From a virus, in IMG/VR virus record IMGVR_UViG_3300014914_000003, positions 96,024 through 160,023 of that record: 64,000 nucleotides of DNA, one strand, 5' to 3'. The notes beneath the pieces were generated by a model. That model was not told the origin of the DNA. It saw only the letters and a list, made by a program, of their open reading frames with translations, and ran no database searches. The position numbers and the translations under genes are program-made. This document shows, in pieces, positions 24,739 to 34,140 of the stretch (the first letter of the stretch is position 1; each line of letters begins with the position of its first letter).

Positions 24739-25989
24739 TTATTTAAGGATATTCCGTATAGTGGTATCGCTGACCTCGTACATTCTAGACAGTTCGGAAA
24801 CGGTCACCCCAACAGTAGCCAACCTTCGTACCCTATCCCTTTCTTGTCTAGCCTTACTCTCAACAGATTTCTTCCGGTTGCCTGGCGTAACGTTATTCTC
24901 TCGCAGGATTTTGTATAAAGTGCTACTGGCAATTCCATATCTATCGCATATTACCCTAATTGTTTCTCCACGTATATATGCCCCCAAAACACCGGACTTA
25001 GTTTCCTCGGGAATTTCAAATCTCTCTTTGTTGTAGAAGCTCGTGCTCCTCCTAGCTTGACCTATTGCCAGAAACCTAGCACGGACAAAGGACAACGATT
25101 TACCGAAATGCTTGGAAATGCGTTGACATGACCACCCCCGATCGTGTAGGGCTAATAATTCCTCATCCCTAATCCCGTTATGCATATGTAACCTCTTGTG
25201 TATGTCTGCTGTTACGGTCATCCCGTTGTCAATGTCCCAAAACTGCTCGAACGATTGCGACAGTTCGAACAATTGATCACAATCAACTATAGGATTAAGT
25301 TCCGAATATCCCTTTAAGAATGTGTTGAAAATCTTGGAAAAACCAGCAGGATAATGGTGTACTTCCAGCCTTCCAGTATCTCCGGTAACCCTACACTTAT
25401 AATCGTCTCTCTCCATACACGCCCTGCGCCAATATTCAGCCTTCTCACAATGGCGAATTCTCTCGTGCAACCTAGTAATACCACCCTTATATGATTTAAC
25501 CCTTGCACCCTTATGCTCCGGGGCGATGCCATTTTTCTTCAGGATGTCGGCTATCGTAGTTTTATGCACCCTATAATCCCTAGCAATATCTGCACAACTC
25601 TCGTTTTTATTAGCCTGGTAGCGGTCGCAAATGACTTGATGATCTGATACAGGAATCTTACGGACAGCCTTGGCTACTTCAGTTTTTCTGTCTCGCATTT
25701 GAACACCATTCTTAGACAATCTTCCCCACACCGATGGCGAACTCATTCCGTGTTTTTGGGCGATATCGGAAATAGACATTTCCAAGTCTTCGTATTCGTG
25801 TCGTATCGTTTCAAAATCGATTTTTTGATGAGATTCCCCACACGACCTAATAATCACTCCAGCTTCTCTTAGACGAGTTATTAGTGTTTGAACTGAACAC
25901 CCTACTGCTTTAGACACTTCTGGAGTTCCTTTGCTTTCGTCCCTATAAAGTCTGATAGCCTTTTCTATGTCAATTTGCTTCTTCGCCAT
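24739..25989 (-). CDS. HNH homing endonuclease flanked by multiple HTH units
   Basis: A 416-aa protein. Three HTH units lie before a central nuclease core (RDDYKCRVTGDTGRLEVHHY...), and three more follow (SCQRISKHFGKSLSFVRARFL; TIRVICDRYGIASSTLYKIL; TVSELSRMYEVSDTTIRNIL). It has its own promoter (26010) and terminator (24670), so it is an independent mobile cassette between the capsid and surface-protein genes. Confidence 0.8.
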   Translation of the reverse strand: MAKKQIDIEKAIRLYRDESKGTPEVSKAVGCSVQTLITRLREAGVIIRSCGESHQKIDFETIRHEYEDLEMSISDIAQKHGMSSPSVWGRLSKNGVQMRDRKTEVAKAVRKIPVSDHQVICDRYQANKNESCADIARDYRVHKTTIADILKKNGIAPEHKGARVKSYKGGITRLHERIRHCEKAEYWRRACMERDDYKCRVTGDTGRLEVHHYPAGFSKIFNTFLKGYSELNPIVDCDQLFELSQSFEQFWDIDNGMTVTADIHKRLHMHNGIRDEELLALHDRGWSCQRISKHFGKSLSFVRARFLAIGQARRSTSFYNKERFEIPEETKSGVLGAYIRGETIRVICDRYGIASSTLYKILRENNVTPGNRKKSVESKARQERDRVRRLATVGVTVSELSRMYEVSDTTIRNILK

Positions 25990-26009
25990 GGTTCGTCTCC
26001 TTCTATTTT

Positions 26010-26037
26010 ATTATACGTCGCAAAGGATGTTTTGTTT
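26010..26037 (-). promoter_or_regulatory. Promoter, family RAACAR-N16-TATAAT
   Basis: Minus strand AAACAA-N16-TATAATAAAA, 20 bp upstream of the 416-aa endonuclease ATG. Spacer ends GCGACG. Confidence 0.65.
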
Positions 26038-26072
26038 CATGGAAAAAATAATTTTCTTTAGTCCAAGAAAAA

Positions 26073-26098
26073 CAGGGCTGACAAATTGCCAACCCTGA
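26073..26098 (-). terminator. Terminator after the major capsid gene
   Basis: CAGGGTTGGCA/TGTCAGCCCTG, an 11-bp stem with two G-U pairs, loop ATT, then TTTTTC on the minus strand. Confidence 0.85.
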
Positions 26099-26117
26099 TT
26101 TTGTTATTAGAAACTTC

Positions 26118-27143
26118 CTAAAAGCTCGCCAAAAGTACGCGGCGGCCATCTAACGCAGCAAAACCATGTTCTTGCCACCCGTAAAAACCGGCTTTCTGCC
26201 GCCTGTGGAGCATGTCATCTTCGAAGATGGCAAGTTCCCGCTTGACCGGCATCACAAACGAGTCGCCGTGCGACAGATCGAGACCCACGACGATTTCCTC
26301 GTCGCTCGCGCCCATGCTGACACCCAGCGTTGCGAAGTACGTCTGGAACTCCTGGCCCACGCCAAGCTCGTCCAGCGGATGCAGATTGACGCCGTAGATG
26401 CGAGCCATCGGGCCACCATCGTCACCAGCGGTGAAGATTTCCCGACGAGTCAGGTCGTCAACCTCATCACTATCCCACTCACGAATGTCTTCGAGAGCCT
26501 CTGGACTGATGAACAGGTCAGTCAGACGACCGCGATTGGCCGTTGCACTGTTGCCACCAGCAAGACGAGCCATAGTCGTCTTCATCAGAGACACGAGACG
26601 CTTTGTGAACTGACCAGCAGTTGCAGCACTGTCGTACACCAGCGGAGCCCCGCCAGAGTAGTCGGTACGCCCTGCACCAGCCGCGATGATGACACGCCAA
26701 CCGTCCGTGTTCATCTTCTTCACGAAACCGGCCTCAAGCACTTCCATCGCACGAGCAACAATGTTCCAACGTGCAGATGTAGCATACTTCAGCGGCCAGT
26801 CGATCGCGTTACCCACGTCGTAGGTGTTGATCGTCACTGCGTCACCTGTGATGGTACGCTGTGGCAAAGCACCCTCGGATGGGATCATATACGCCACATA
26901 GTCATTTTCCTGTGCAGTCTGGTAGAAATCCAGCGGATACTCGGCAGTTGCACTTGGGTCCAGAACTTCAGGTGCGAAGATTCCGCCCAAGATGTCGCCG
27001 TCAAGCAGCGCTGAACGTAGAGGAACTTGTAGAGCCTGAGCGAGAGAATGCATCGCCTCCAGGGCCTCGGTCTTGTTTGCCGACCCAGTGCGCCGTAGAA
27101 GTTCAACCTGCTCAGGTGTTGGTTTTCTGATATTACGCTTCAT
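26118..27143 (-). CDS. Major capsid protein (probable HK97 fold)
   Basis: A 341-aa protein, directly downstream of the protease/scaffold and decoration genes. Features typical of HK97-type capsids: a helical N-terminal arm, the segment AIDWPLKYATSARWNIVARAMEV (E-loop/spine region), and a P-domain with LFISPEALEDIREW. Followed by a strong terminator, as expected for a highly expressed gene. Identification rests mainly on context. Confidence 0.75.
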   Translation of the reverse strand: MKRNIRKPTPEQVELLRRTGSANKTEALEAMHSLAQALQVPLRSALLDGDILGGIFAPEVLDPSATAEYPLDFYQTAQENDYVAYMIPSEGALPQRTITGDAVTINTYDVGNAIDWPLKYATSARWNIVARAMEVLEAGFVKKMNTDGWRVIIAAGAGRTDYSGGAPLVYDSAATAGQFTKRLVSLMKTTMARLAGGNSATANRGRLTDLFISPEALEDIREWDSDEVDDLTRREIFTAGDDGGPMARIYGVNLHPLDELGVGQEFQTYFATLGVSMGASDEEIVVGLDLSHGDSFVMPVKRELAIFEDDMLHRRQKAGFYGWQEHGFAALDGRRVLLASF

Positions 27144-27157
27144 TCTTCTTCACCCCC

Positions 27158-27634
27158 TTACGTTATGTCAATCGAGACCCGCGCAAAGCCAGCCGCATCG
27201 ACAGTCGTCTCGAAACGACCAATCTGCGGAGCACCAGCAGCCTGCGTCTTACTGATTAGTCCACTTGCAGCCAGATAAGCAGCGTCCCCAACACTTGGTG
27301 TAGTGCCGGTGATCATATCTGTAACCACAAACCCCTTCTTGACTAGAGTACACTTGTCCCCAGGACGAATCTCCCCGTTCTCAAAGTTCGGGAAGTCCCG
27401 AGTTGCACTCATAGCCGCTGCTACCGTCTGGAGCAAGACGCCCTTGGCAATCACGCCGGATGGGTCTGCCACATAGCCCACAACGTTTGGCTCATCGACG
27501 ATGTTCACGCCGATAGCCGCGCCAGAACCTTGTGTGACGACACCAGCGCAGCCACCCCTCTCAGCCGCAACTGTAGTCCAGAAGTTGGTAATGTCGGTAA
27601 CCTCATTGTACTCACGATCTGGTTTCAAAGCCAT
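27158..27634 (-). CDS. Capsid decoration-like protein (158 aa)
   Basis: Beta-rich with PGDKCTLVKKGFVVTDMITG and VGDAAYLAASGLISKT, similar to DUF2190/head-decoration proteins that sit between protease and capsid genes. Probably stabilises the capsid. Confidence 0.6.
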   Translation of the reverse strand: MALKPDREYNEVTDITNFWTTVAAERGGCAGVVTQGSGAAIGVNIVDEPNVVGYVADPSGVIAKGVLLQTVAAAMSATRDFPNFENGEIRPGDKCTLVKKGFVVTDMITGTTPSVGDAAYLAASGLISKTQAAGAPQIGRFETTVDAAGFARVSIDIT

Positions 27635-27636
27635 CC

Positions 27637-29157
27637 CTATTCACCCCCTTCGTCTTTCTCATCTTTGCGCCCACATAGCGCGCCTGCCACTGACAACCAT
27701 TGATCAGCCTCCGTCTTCGCCACATCCTCCGATGCGTTGAACTCGGCGCTATCGTCTTCTTCTACGTCGTTTAGAGCAGCCTCCGCTTGCTCTGCTTCCT
27801 TCTCCCGTGCCGTTGCGTCATCCGTCTTGGTCTCTGTTGCGTCAGTCTTCTCTTCCGACTCTCCGTCAACAACCTCTTCGGACTTGGCTTCGCCAGCATA
27901 CTTCAGAACCGCTTCGAATGTCTCGTCGGTCATACCACGAAGTTCGGCTAGCGTTGCCTCTTCGTCATCAACCTTCTTAACCTCCGATAGCTTCACCAGG
28001 CGATCACGAGCCGTCTCGTTCTGGCGGATTTCGTCTAGCTCCGCATCACTCTTCTCGGCACGCTGTGTCACCTCATCGAGTTGCTTCTGAAGCTCGGCCT
28101 TTGCAGCCTCAACAGCTTCCATCTTCTCAGACGCCTCCGTCACACTGGCAGTCAGTTCCTCGACCTTGGTATTCAGAGCAGCAAGCTGCCCCTCGTAGTC
28201 CTTAGCCTGAACCTCTTCCGCTGCCTTCTGCAACTCAGCGACCTCCTTGGCTTTGCTCTCTAGACCCGCCTGAGCCTCTTCAAGCTTCGCCTGAAGTTCC
28301 TGCAATTGTTTTTCATCCACGTCTTCTACACCCCCTTCCGACAAGTCACTCAATTCAGCAGTTACAAAACTCCGCGAAGCGGCCATTTTACCTGCCGCGA
28401 CCTTAATCACCGATTCGGGATTCGCTGGGGTATCAACAAACCCCTGCGCACCGAAAATAATGTCCTTCAACACACGACCGACCTTGTAGCCCTGGTATTC
28501 CCCGCTGCCACCGTAAATCCGCAAGTGCTTAGTGAGAAACGCGGTTTTCTCAGTACGCTCGATCAATTTGACCTCACCGGTCGCGGAATCGATCAAGCCA
28601 TAACCGAAATCAGGGAACCAAGCCTCCATCGAAACGAACATCTCGCCAGCTTTCGCTTTTGTGATAATTTCGTCGATTCGCTCGGACAACTCTGGGAATG
28701 CCCGGTATAGCACACCGGCCACTTCAATATCAAACTCGGTTGGGGGAGAGTCGCCTTCAGCTACCTCAACCTCATCACCAGATTTATCCAATGCCCTAGT
28801 CTGAACGATATGGCCCAGGATTCTCTCGGCTTGGTGGTTGTCGTTCATTGGCTTGTGAAGCGGCGACGACCGAGCCTTCCAGACCTCTTCTGGTGTGAAA
28901 ACATCATCGTTCAAATTCCAGCCTGTGCTGACCAGAATTGCGACAACCAGGGCTAAATCCGGTTGTTCCTGACCGAGAAGCTCTTCCACGCTCTGTACAG
29001 TAGGGGTGGCTTTCACCAAATCGGCGACAGACATGCCATCGAAATGCTTTTCGATATTGCCAACCTGTACCCGTGCCGTGACAAATGAAGAAGAACTTCC
29101 GGCTTTGTTCATCTGGAAATCGATTCCAGCATCTTTTTCAGCTTGATAAACGCGCAC
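27637..29157 (-). CDS. Prohead protease - scaffold fusion (about 506 aa)
   Basis: Residues 1-270 resemble phage capsid maturation proteases (GWNLNDDVFTPEEVW...KPMNDNHQAERILGHI, with a conserved histidine). Residues 285-410 are a long coiled coil (LQELQAKLEEAQAGLE...) and the tail is very acidic, as in scaffolding cores removed by proteolysis. GTG at 29157 is favoured because GGGAGG lies 5 nt before it; GTG at 29163 overlaps that box. Confidence 0.7.
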   Translation of the reverse strand: MRVYQAEKDAGIDFQMNKAGSSSSFVTARVQVGNIEKHFDGMSVADLVKATPTVQSVEELLGQEQPDLALVVAILVSTGWNLNDDVFTPEEVWKARSSPLHKPMNDNHQAERILGHIVQTRALDKSGDEVEVAEGDSPPTEFDIEVAGVLYRAFPELSERIDEIITKAKAGEMFVSMEAWFPDFGYGLIDSATGEVKLIERTEKTAFLTKHLRIYGGSGEYQGYKVGRVLKDIIFGAQGFVDTPANPESVIKVAAGKMAASRSFVTAELSDLSEGGVEDVDEKQLQELQAKLEEAQAGLESKAKEVAELQKAAEEVQAKDYEGQLAALNTKVEELTASVTEASEKMEAVEAAKAELQKQLDEVTQRAEKSDAELDEIRQNETARDRLVKLSEVKKVDDEEATLAELRGMTDETFEAVLKYAGEAKSEEVVDGESEEKTDATETKTDDATAREKEAEQAEAALNDVEEDDSAEFNASEDVAKTEADQWLSVAGALCGRKDEKDEGGE

Positions 29158-29178
29158 GAGCACCTCCCGTCATATGGC

Positions 29179-29922
29179 TTATACACAACCATCGATCGAA
29201 AGTACACTACAACTCACCGGATAAAAAGACCTTTCACCGACAGAGTCGCCTTTATCACCATTGCACCGTGGGCACAACAAGGATAAATTCGACAAATTAA
29301 AGAGAGACCACACCTCTTCGTCGGATTTGGCAATAGCCAATGGTTGCACATGGTCAATCTGATAGCCTACCTCATCGTAATCCGAACTACACACAGGGCA
29401 CCTATTCTGTTGGACAAAACGTATATGCTCAAGATGGTCGTGTAGCTCAATTGGCGAAAATGGAAGATATCGAAAACAACCAGAAGGTGTAACCGAAGCC
29501 CCAATTTTTTTGTAGTAATTCAACCGACTTCGCAAACGATTAGCATAGTTGACTACCATGCTTTGTCGTCGCATCGTGTCATATCGCCTACGAACGACCT
29601 TCCCGCCTGTCGATTGTCTCCACTTTTGAGTGCTGACTCTTGTACATTCAGCACATTGAAGCGATTGCCCACTGTATCCATAATAATGCAGTACATCTCC
29701 GCGAGACGGACATTCAGCTATCACCTTGTTTTTGCCGAGATGAGCAACAATACGTCTCCGTAATTTGGGCCGAGGATTGGAAGTAGTAAGACCAAGGGTA
29801 TATGCCTTGCGAGTCACACTCATCCTGGAACGATCCAGACGTTGCATACAAAAGGCGATGCCATCACAATCATAATGATTGCGCAAAACGTCTGTTTCAT
29901 CTATAGTCCATCGTTTGCCCAT
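29179..29922 (-). CDS. HNH endonuclease with SANT/Myb-like N-terminus
   Basis: A 247-aa paralogue of 12079-12768: RWTIDETDVLRNHYD, ECPSRGDVLHYYGYSGQ, then CPVCSSDYDEVGYQIDHVQP and LSLLCPRCN. The cysteines and DH dyad expected for an active enzyme are present. Inserted between the protease/scaffold gene and a 107-aa gene. Confidence 0.85.
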   Translation of the reverse strand: MGKRWTIDETDVLRNHYDCDGIAFCMQRLDRSRMSVTRKAYTLGLTTSNPRPKLRRRIVAHLGKNKVIAECPSRGDVLHYYGYSGQSLQCAECTRVSTQKWRQSTGGKVVRRRYDTMRRQSMVVNYANRLRSRLNYYKKIGASVTPSGCFRYLPFSPIELHDHLEHIRFVQQNRCPVCSSDYDEVGYQIDHVQPLAIAKSDEEVWSLFNLSNLSLLCPRCNGDKGDSVGERSFYPVSCSVLSIDGCV

Positions 29923-29927
29923 TATTG

Positions 29928-30251
29928 CTATTTACGGTCACGCTTGAAGAAATCAATCACATCAGCCTTGGCCTTCTCGTCATCGTGAAGAATCTTGGAC
30001 GCGAATCCTTCCTCGTCAAGCCCGGCGTGTGCTTCTGTCGCAAGCCCTTCGGGGGGCGGAAGATAAAACTGCCGCCTTTCCTTCATGCCATTGGCATTCA
30101 CAGATTCGATCGTATAACCGAATCTAACCATAGCCTCGCCACCGTAGACATACCTCTCCACGAAAATGTCATCCGCAAGGACCAGCACGCCGTTGACAGT
30201 AAGAACCACCTGCCGACTACCGGTATCCAATGAAACGTTCACAATCGCCAT
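29928..30251 (-). CDS. Hypothetical head-operon protein (107 aa)
   Basis: MAIVNVSLDTGSRQVVLTV... is beta-rich with a charged C-terminal helix (DVIDFFKRDRK). It sits between portal/FkbM and protease genes. Function unknown. Confidence 0.55.
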   Translation of the reverse strand: MAIVNVSLDTGSRQVVLTVNGVLVLADDIFVERYVYGGEAMVRFGYTIESVNANGMKERRQFYLPPPEGLATEAHAGLDEEGFASKILHDDEKAKADVIDFFKRDRK

Positions 30252-30253
30252 AA

Positions 30254-30913
30254 CTACCTCCCAGTAGGTTCGAGACCCTTATTCACAAACAGATGGCAGG
30301 GCCAATCATTCTGTTCCTCCACCACCCAGAAAAACTCAGACATCCTTCGCACCATCTCCACAGTTTCATCCTGTGGATAAATACGACCACCATGAAAAGA
30401 GACACAAAGTTGACCCAATCTATCCCGCAATTCGGGTTTGGCCAAGACCTCGTTCAGTATGGGGATTTCTGCCCCCTCACAGTTCAAGAAAAGCAGATCG
30501 ATACGTTGGCAATCATTCTCGTCCATGATGGTATCCAGGCTAACAGACCGGATATTGCTAGTACGACGTAGACGCCTTCCCTCACCCTGATGTCGTGGAT
30601 AAACACTATTAGACGACTCTTCCACAAACTCGTAGAACTCCGCAGTACCATCAAACCCGGTAACCACAGCACGGTGAGCAGTGATAGGAGCACCTGCCTT
30701 TTCAATCCCAACGACCAAACTGTCGTGATTTTCCTTGCCAGCCTCGTAGGCTATCATGGTCAAGGCATTATCGAGTTTCTTGCACAGCTTGATACCATGC
30801 GCACCATGGATAGAACCCACTTCAACTATCACCGGGTCCGCTGGCAACATGTTAGATGCAAAGTACATGTACGTGTCACAACGATCAAACGTGAATGGAG
30901 GTGACTCCACCAT
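30254..30913 (-). CDS. FkbM-type SAM-dependent methyltransferase
   Basis: A 219-aa protein from ATG 30913 behind AGGAG. Rossmann motif IVEVGSIHGAHGI, acidic strand YEAG, and the FkbM-style region SVSLDTIMDE..RIDLLFLNCEGAEIPIL. FkbM enzymes O-methylate sugars and other small groups. With the GDP-mannose dehydratase and glycosyltransferase in this operon, it suggests glycan modification. Overlaps the portal stop. Confidence 0.75.
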   Translation of the reverse strand: MVESPPFTFDRCDTYMYFASNMLPADPVIVEVGSIHGAHGIKLCKKLDNALTMIAYEAGKENHDSLVVGIEKAGAPITAHRAVVTGFDGTAEFYEFVEESSNSVYPRHQGEGRRLRRTSNIRSVSLDTIMDENDCQRIDLLFLNCEGAEIPILNEVLAKPELRDRLGQLCVSFHGGRIYPQDETVEMVRRMSEFFWVVEEQNDWPCHLFVNKGLEPTGR

Positions 30914-30915
30914 AC

Positions 30916-33060
30916 CTAGTCTCCTGTGGGCAACACAGCCGCCCAAGCCAAAGATGCCAGTGTTCTTCGTTCCTTAGAGTTGGGCGCCTTTTTGGTTGAC
31001 AGGGTAAAGTCGGCCACCAAGTCGCAGAAACGAGCCTCCATACGACGAGCACCCTTTCCTGCGGTGGGTAATCTATCTGCGATAAGTTCCTTGGTCACAG
31101 TGTCCCCTGGACGCAAGACGGACAAGATACCACGCTTGGTTCTCTCCAACTCGGTACGCTGAGCCTTGGTGAGAGATCGCAGGTTCTTGACCTCCTGTTG
31201 TTCCAAATAGGTGCTATCCACCAATTGATCAATACGATCCATAAGCCCATCGGCTACGACACTCAGAACTGAGAGCGTCTTTGGTGTTCGTTCGTCCCTT
31301 GGCGCAGTATCCTTCGTTGACGGTGGTCGCCCAGGCGAATTGTCCCCATCGTCTTTCGGCTGATCACCACTCGGATTATCCCCGCCACCATTGTCGTCTG
31401 TGCTGGTCGGTAGCTGGCTGTTCCTATTCAAACCCTGTTTGACTTTTTCTACCTGGATAGAAAGGTCTGTTTGCTTCTCCATGACGGAGAACGGACGGTT
31501 GTATGGACCTGCCTTTTCTAGCACGCCTGGGTTTTCCTCTCTGATCTCTTGCTCCGACTTGATTCTCTCAAGTTCGATCATGTAGTTGACACCGAAGACC
31601 TCGGTAGCCTTCTCGGATGAGATGATACCACGGTCGAGTAATTGAATCATCAACTGCTTCTCTGCTGCTTCGTCACGCAAAGACATGATACCGAAGTTGA
31701 TGGCCGGAATCTTTTTGAAGCCCATCGCATCAGCGACGAGGCGTAGTTCGCCTTCCATCCAGCGGATAGCGCGACTTCGCACGTATTCAAGACGTTCGAC
31801 AAGAGTCTTTAGCTGAACGAAAGCTGACTGTGCGTTACGTGTACCCAGATCGGCCCCACCAACCAAAGAGTCGGGAATACCGATACCACGAACGATATCA
31901 CCATTGACACCAATATACTTCTCCGCTCCTAGAATCTTATCTGTCGGTGGGTACTCTACAGTGAGATCGATCATATCGTCCCACACTAGGTCCATGACCC
32001 CGCCACCAACATTGTGTTGCAGGATGTCGATGAGTTTGTCTACAGCCGCTCCAGTAGGTAGGATTTGCTGGTCTGATTTGCCAAGCTTCCATAGGCGGAT
32101 AACGTTGATCACACCGTCAAGAGCCGCCATGTCTGCTAAACGCATTTTCTCTTTGAACATCACATCTTCGAGGACACCGTAGAGGAAGGGGGTGCCCCAA
32201 TCCTCCCAGTCGTCTTTCTTGTAGTAGTCGACGAAGATTTTGTCCATATCCAATGCGACCAGCGTGCCACTCTTCTTTGCCGCCTTCACGACTTCCTTGG
32301 GTAGCTTGGCTACAAATGCCTTCTCGGCATCGGTCTTTGGTCTTTTGATGGCATTGGCAAGAGAGTGTGGAATGCGCATCCCGAGTGCATCGGAACCGAA
32401 AAATCGACCCACTTCACCACCGATTTTCTCGACAACGACAGGTGACAAAAAGGTGTATCGCCACGGGATTTCTCTTCGGTTGGTTTTCTTCTTGGTGGTT
32501 TTGACCTTCTCGGGTGGCTCAGCGACTTTACTCTCATCGATTAGATCAAGACCGCTGACCCCGCCCCTTGTCATCTCTTTGACAGCAGGCTTGGTAATAA
32601 ACGCATTCTTGCGACGAACGATTACGTTGGCATCGCGCATAAGAAGCTTCATGAAGTCGTGGGCTCTTCCTTGCAGATTCACACGTCTGGCCCACTCACG
32701 GAAAAATCGTTCTTGTGTCTTGGTGGTGTGCTGTAGCTCAAGTCCTTCTGCGGCAAAGTCGGTCATCAGATCGATGATGTTGCGAACCATACCAACCCTG
32801 CGGTAGATAGCCTGACAAGCTACGAGGATTTCGGCGTGTTTTGTAGGCAACTTATCGTTTGGGCGCTTGCCGTCGTAGTCGTGGCGGTTATTTCCAGTGC
32901 GAAGGTTGACATCGGACGCAATGGTCCTGTGGGCGACACCATGCGTTAGGTGACATGTGTCGGGGAGTACGTGTCCTGTGATACTTTTTACACCCTTGGT
33001 GTACAACTGCCCCTTTGCTGGAGTCTTCGGCTTACTGGTGCCGGTTGTCTTCGCTGCCAT
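30916..33060 (-). CDS. Portal protein (714 aa)
   Basis: Directly downstream of the large terminase. Portal-like features: QAIYRRVGMVRNIIDLMTDF (clip/wing helix region), helical stem segments, an RSRAIRWMEGELRLVADAMGF helix, and a disordered Pro/Asp-rich C-terminus. It forms the dodecameric ring through which DNA is packaged. Confidence 0.75.
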   Translation of the reverse strand: MAAKTTGTSKPKTPAKGQLYTKGVKSITGHVLPDTCHLTHGVAHRTIASDVNLRTGNNRHDYDGKRPNDKLPTKHAEILVACQAIYRRVGMVRNIIDLMTDFAAEGLELQHTTKTQERFFREWARRVNLQGRAHDFMKLLMRDANVIVRRKNAFITKPAVKEMTRGGVSGLDLIDESKVAEPPEKVKTTKKKTNRREIPWRYTFLSPVVVEKIGGEVGRFFGSDALGMRIPHSLANAIKRPKTDAEKAFVAKLPKEVVKAAKKSGTLVALDMDKIFVDYYKKDDWEDWGTPFLYGVLEDVMFKEKMRLADMAALDGVINVIRLWKLGKSDQQILPTGAAVDKLIDILQHNVGGGVMDLVWDDMIDLTVEYPPTDKILGAEKYIGVNGDIVRGIGIPDSLVGGADLGTRNAQSAFVQLKTLVERLEYVRSRAIRWMEGELRLVADAMGFKKIPAINFGIMSLRDEAAEKQLMIQLLDRGIISSEKATEVFGVNYMIELERIKSEQEIREENPGVLEKAGPYNRPFSVMEKQTDLSIQVEKVKQGLNRNSQLPTSTDDNGGGDNPSGDQPKDDGDNSPGRPPSTKDTAPRDERTPKTLSVLSVVADGLMDRIDQLVDSTYLEQQEVKNLRSLTKAQRTELERTKRGILSVLRPGDTVTKELIADRLPTAGKGARRMEARFCDLVADFTLSTKKAPNSKERRTLASLAWAAVLPTGD

Positions 33061-33129
33061 TCTTGCCCCCTTACAGAATCAATAGCATTGCAATACGAAC
33101 TCGATCTGATTGATTATACACCACACGCT

Positions 33130-34140
33130 CTAGATTCGCTTGCCCTTCTTCACAGCCTTGAAAACCCCGCCCTGACGTGTTTCGTGGGCGTTCCTCATAC
33201 GGCCAACTCCAGCCCCACGGTACATTGCTTCGTTTTTCGGTGATTTCTTCCTTTTCTCGATATTCCCTGCCACGTCTTCATAGTCGATATCATCAGGGGT
33301 GGCGATTTCAGTGTTGTAGATGTACTTGTGAGACAGCAGGAGGGCTGTGTAGCGATCCTTGAGAAGTCTACCCTTACGGGCACGACCCTCGACGGCTCCG
33401 ACCTTGACAACCTGTGGGGTGTCGAATCTCTCTCTGCCTGTCGCAGTTTCGCTCATCTGGATGGTACAAAGCTCATTCTTTAATTCTTCAAGATTGAACA
33501 CATTTTCCTCGAAGGTGTCGAAAATGACACCAGCCGACTTTTCAGCCTCTATGGCGGCATACATTTTCACGCTATCGAAGGCGGGGAACAATAGGGTACG
33601 TGTCTCCAGGCTCTTGTGCAGGGCAATGTTGGCATCCTGGTTGTACTCAGTGCTTTGCTTGACGAGATGGAGGATGTGGCGTCCATCTGTCTCGCCATCG
33701 GTTTCCTTCGGTTCGTCGAAGTCGATTACCTCATAGATCGGGAAATCGCCCTCATCCATATTCATCAGTTTCTTGTTTCGCAACATCTCCGCTACGGCGT
33801 AGCCACCACCCTGACTATCCATCTCGATGCGCACAGGACTGAATAGCCGAACCACTTCACGAATCCTCGCACAACAATATGCGTAGTAGTCATCGTCGGT
33901 AATCAACCCGCGCTTCTTGCGCTTCATGAATTCCTTTTTGTTCACAGCCCAACAATAGACTACGCGATAGTGGTTGGGCCAAACTTCGGTCATAGTGATC
34001 GCAAGATTGTCTCGTTCGGCAGCGGGGTCAACACCCATCACATACTTCCGCTTCGACTGGGCTCTCATAAGTGGAGTGAATGTTACAGCACCGTCTGGTG
34101 TTGTTATCGGCTTATTGGGGTCCGACAGTACATGCCTCAA
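33130..34140 (-). CDS. Large terminase, nuclease domain (separate frame)
   Basis: RNase H-fold nuclease of TerL: first Asp in KYVMGVDPAAERDNLAI, second in RIEMDSQGGG, later acidic residues near the end (KGRLLKDRYTALLL). It begins at a TTG (34140) without a ribosome site and overlaps the ATPase ORF by 29 nt in the +1 frame. Normally both domains are one protein. Either +1 frameshifting at CCC-C (34117-34120) joins them, or the subunit is truly split. Confidence 0.8.
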   Translation of the reverse strand: MRHVLSDPNKPITTPDGAVTFTPLMRAQSKRKYVMGVDPAAERDNLAITMTEVWPNHYRVVYCWAVNKKEFMKRKKRGLITDDDYYAYCCARIREVVRLFSPVRIEMDSQGGGYAVAEMLRNKKLMNMDEGDFPIYEVIDFDEPKETDGETDGRHILHLVKQSTEYNQDANIALHKSLETRTLLFPAFDSVKMYAAIEAEKSAGVIFDTFEENVFNLEELKNELCTIQMSETATGRERFDTPQVVKVGAVEGRARKGRLLKDRYTALLLSHKYIYNTEIATPDDIDYEDVAGNIEKRKKSPKNEAMYRGAGVGRMRNAHETRQGGVFKAVKKGKRI

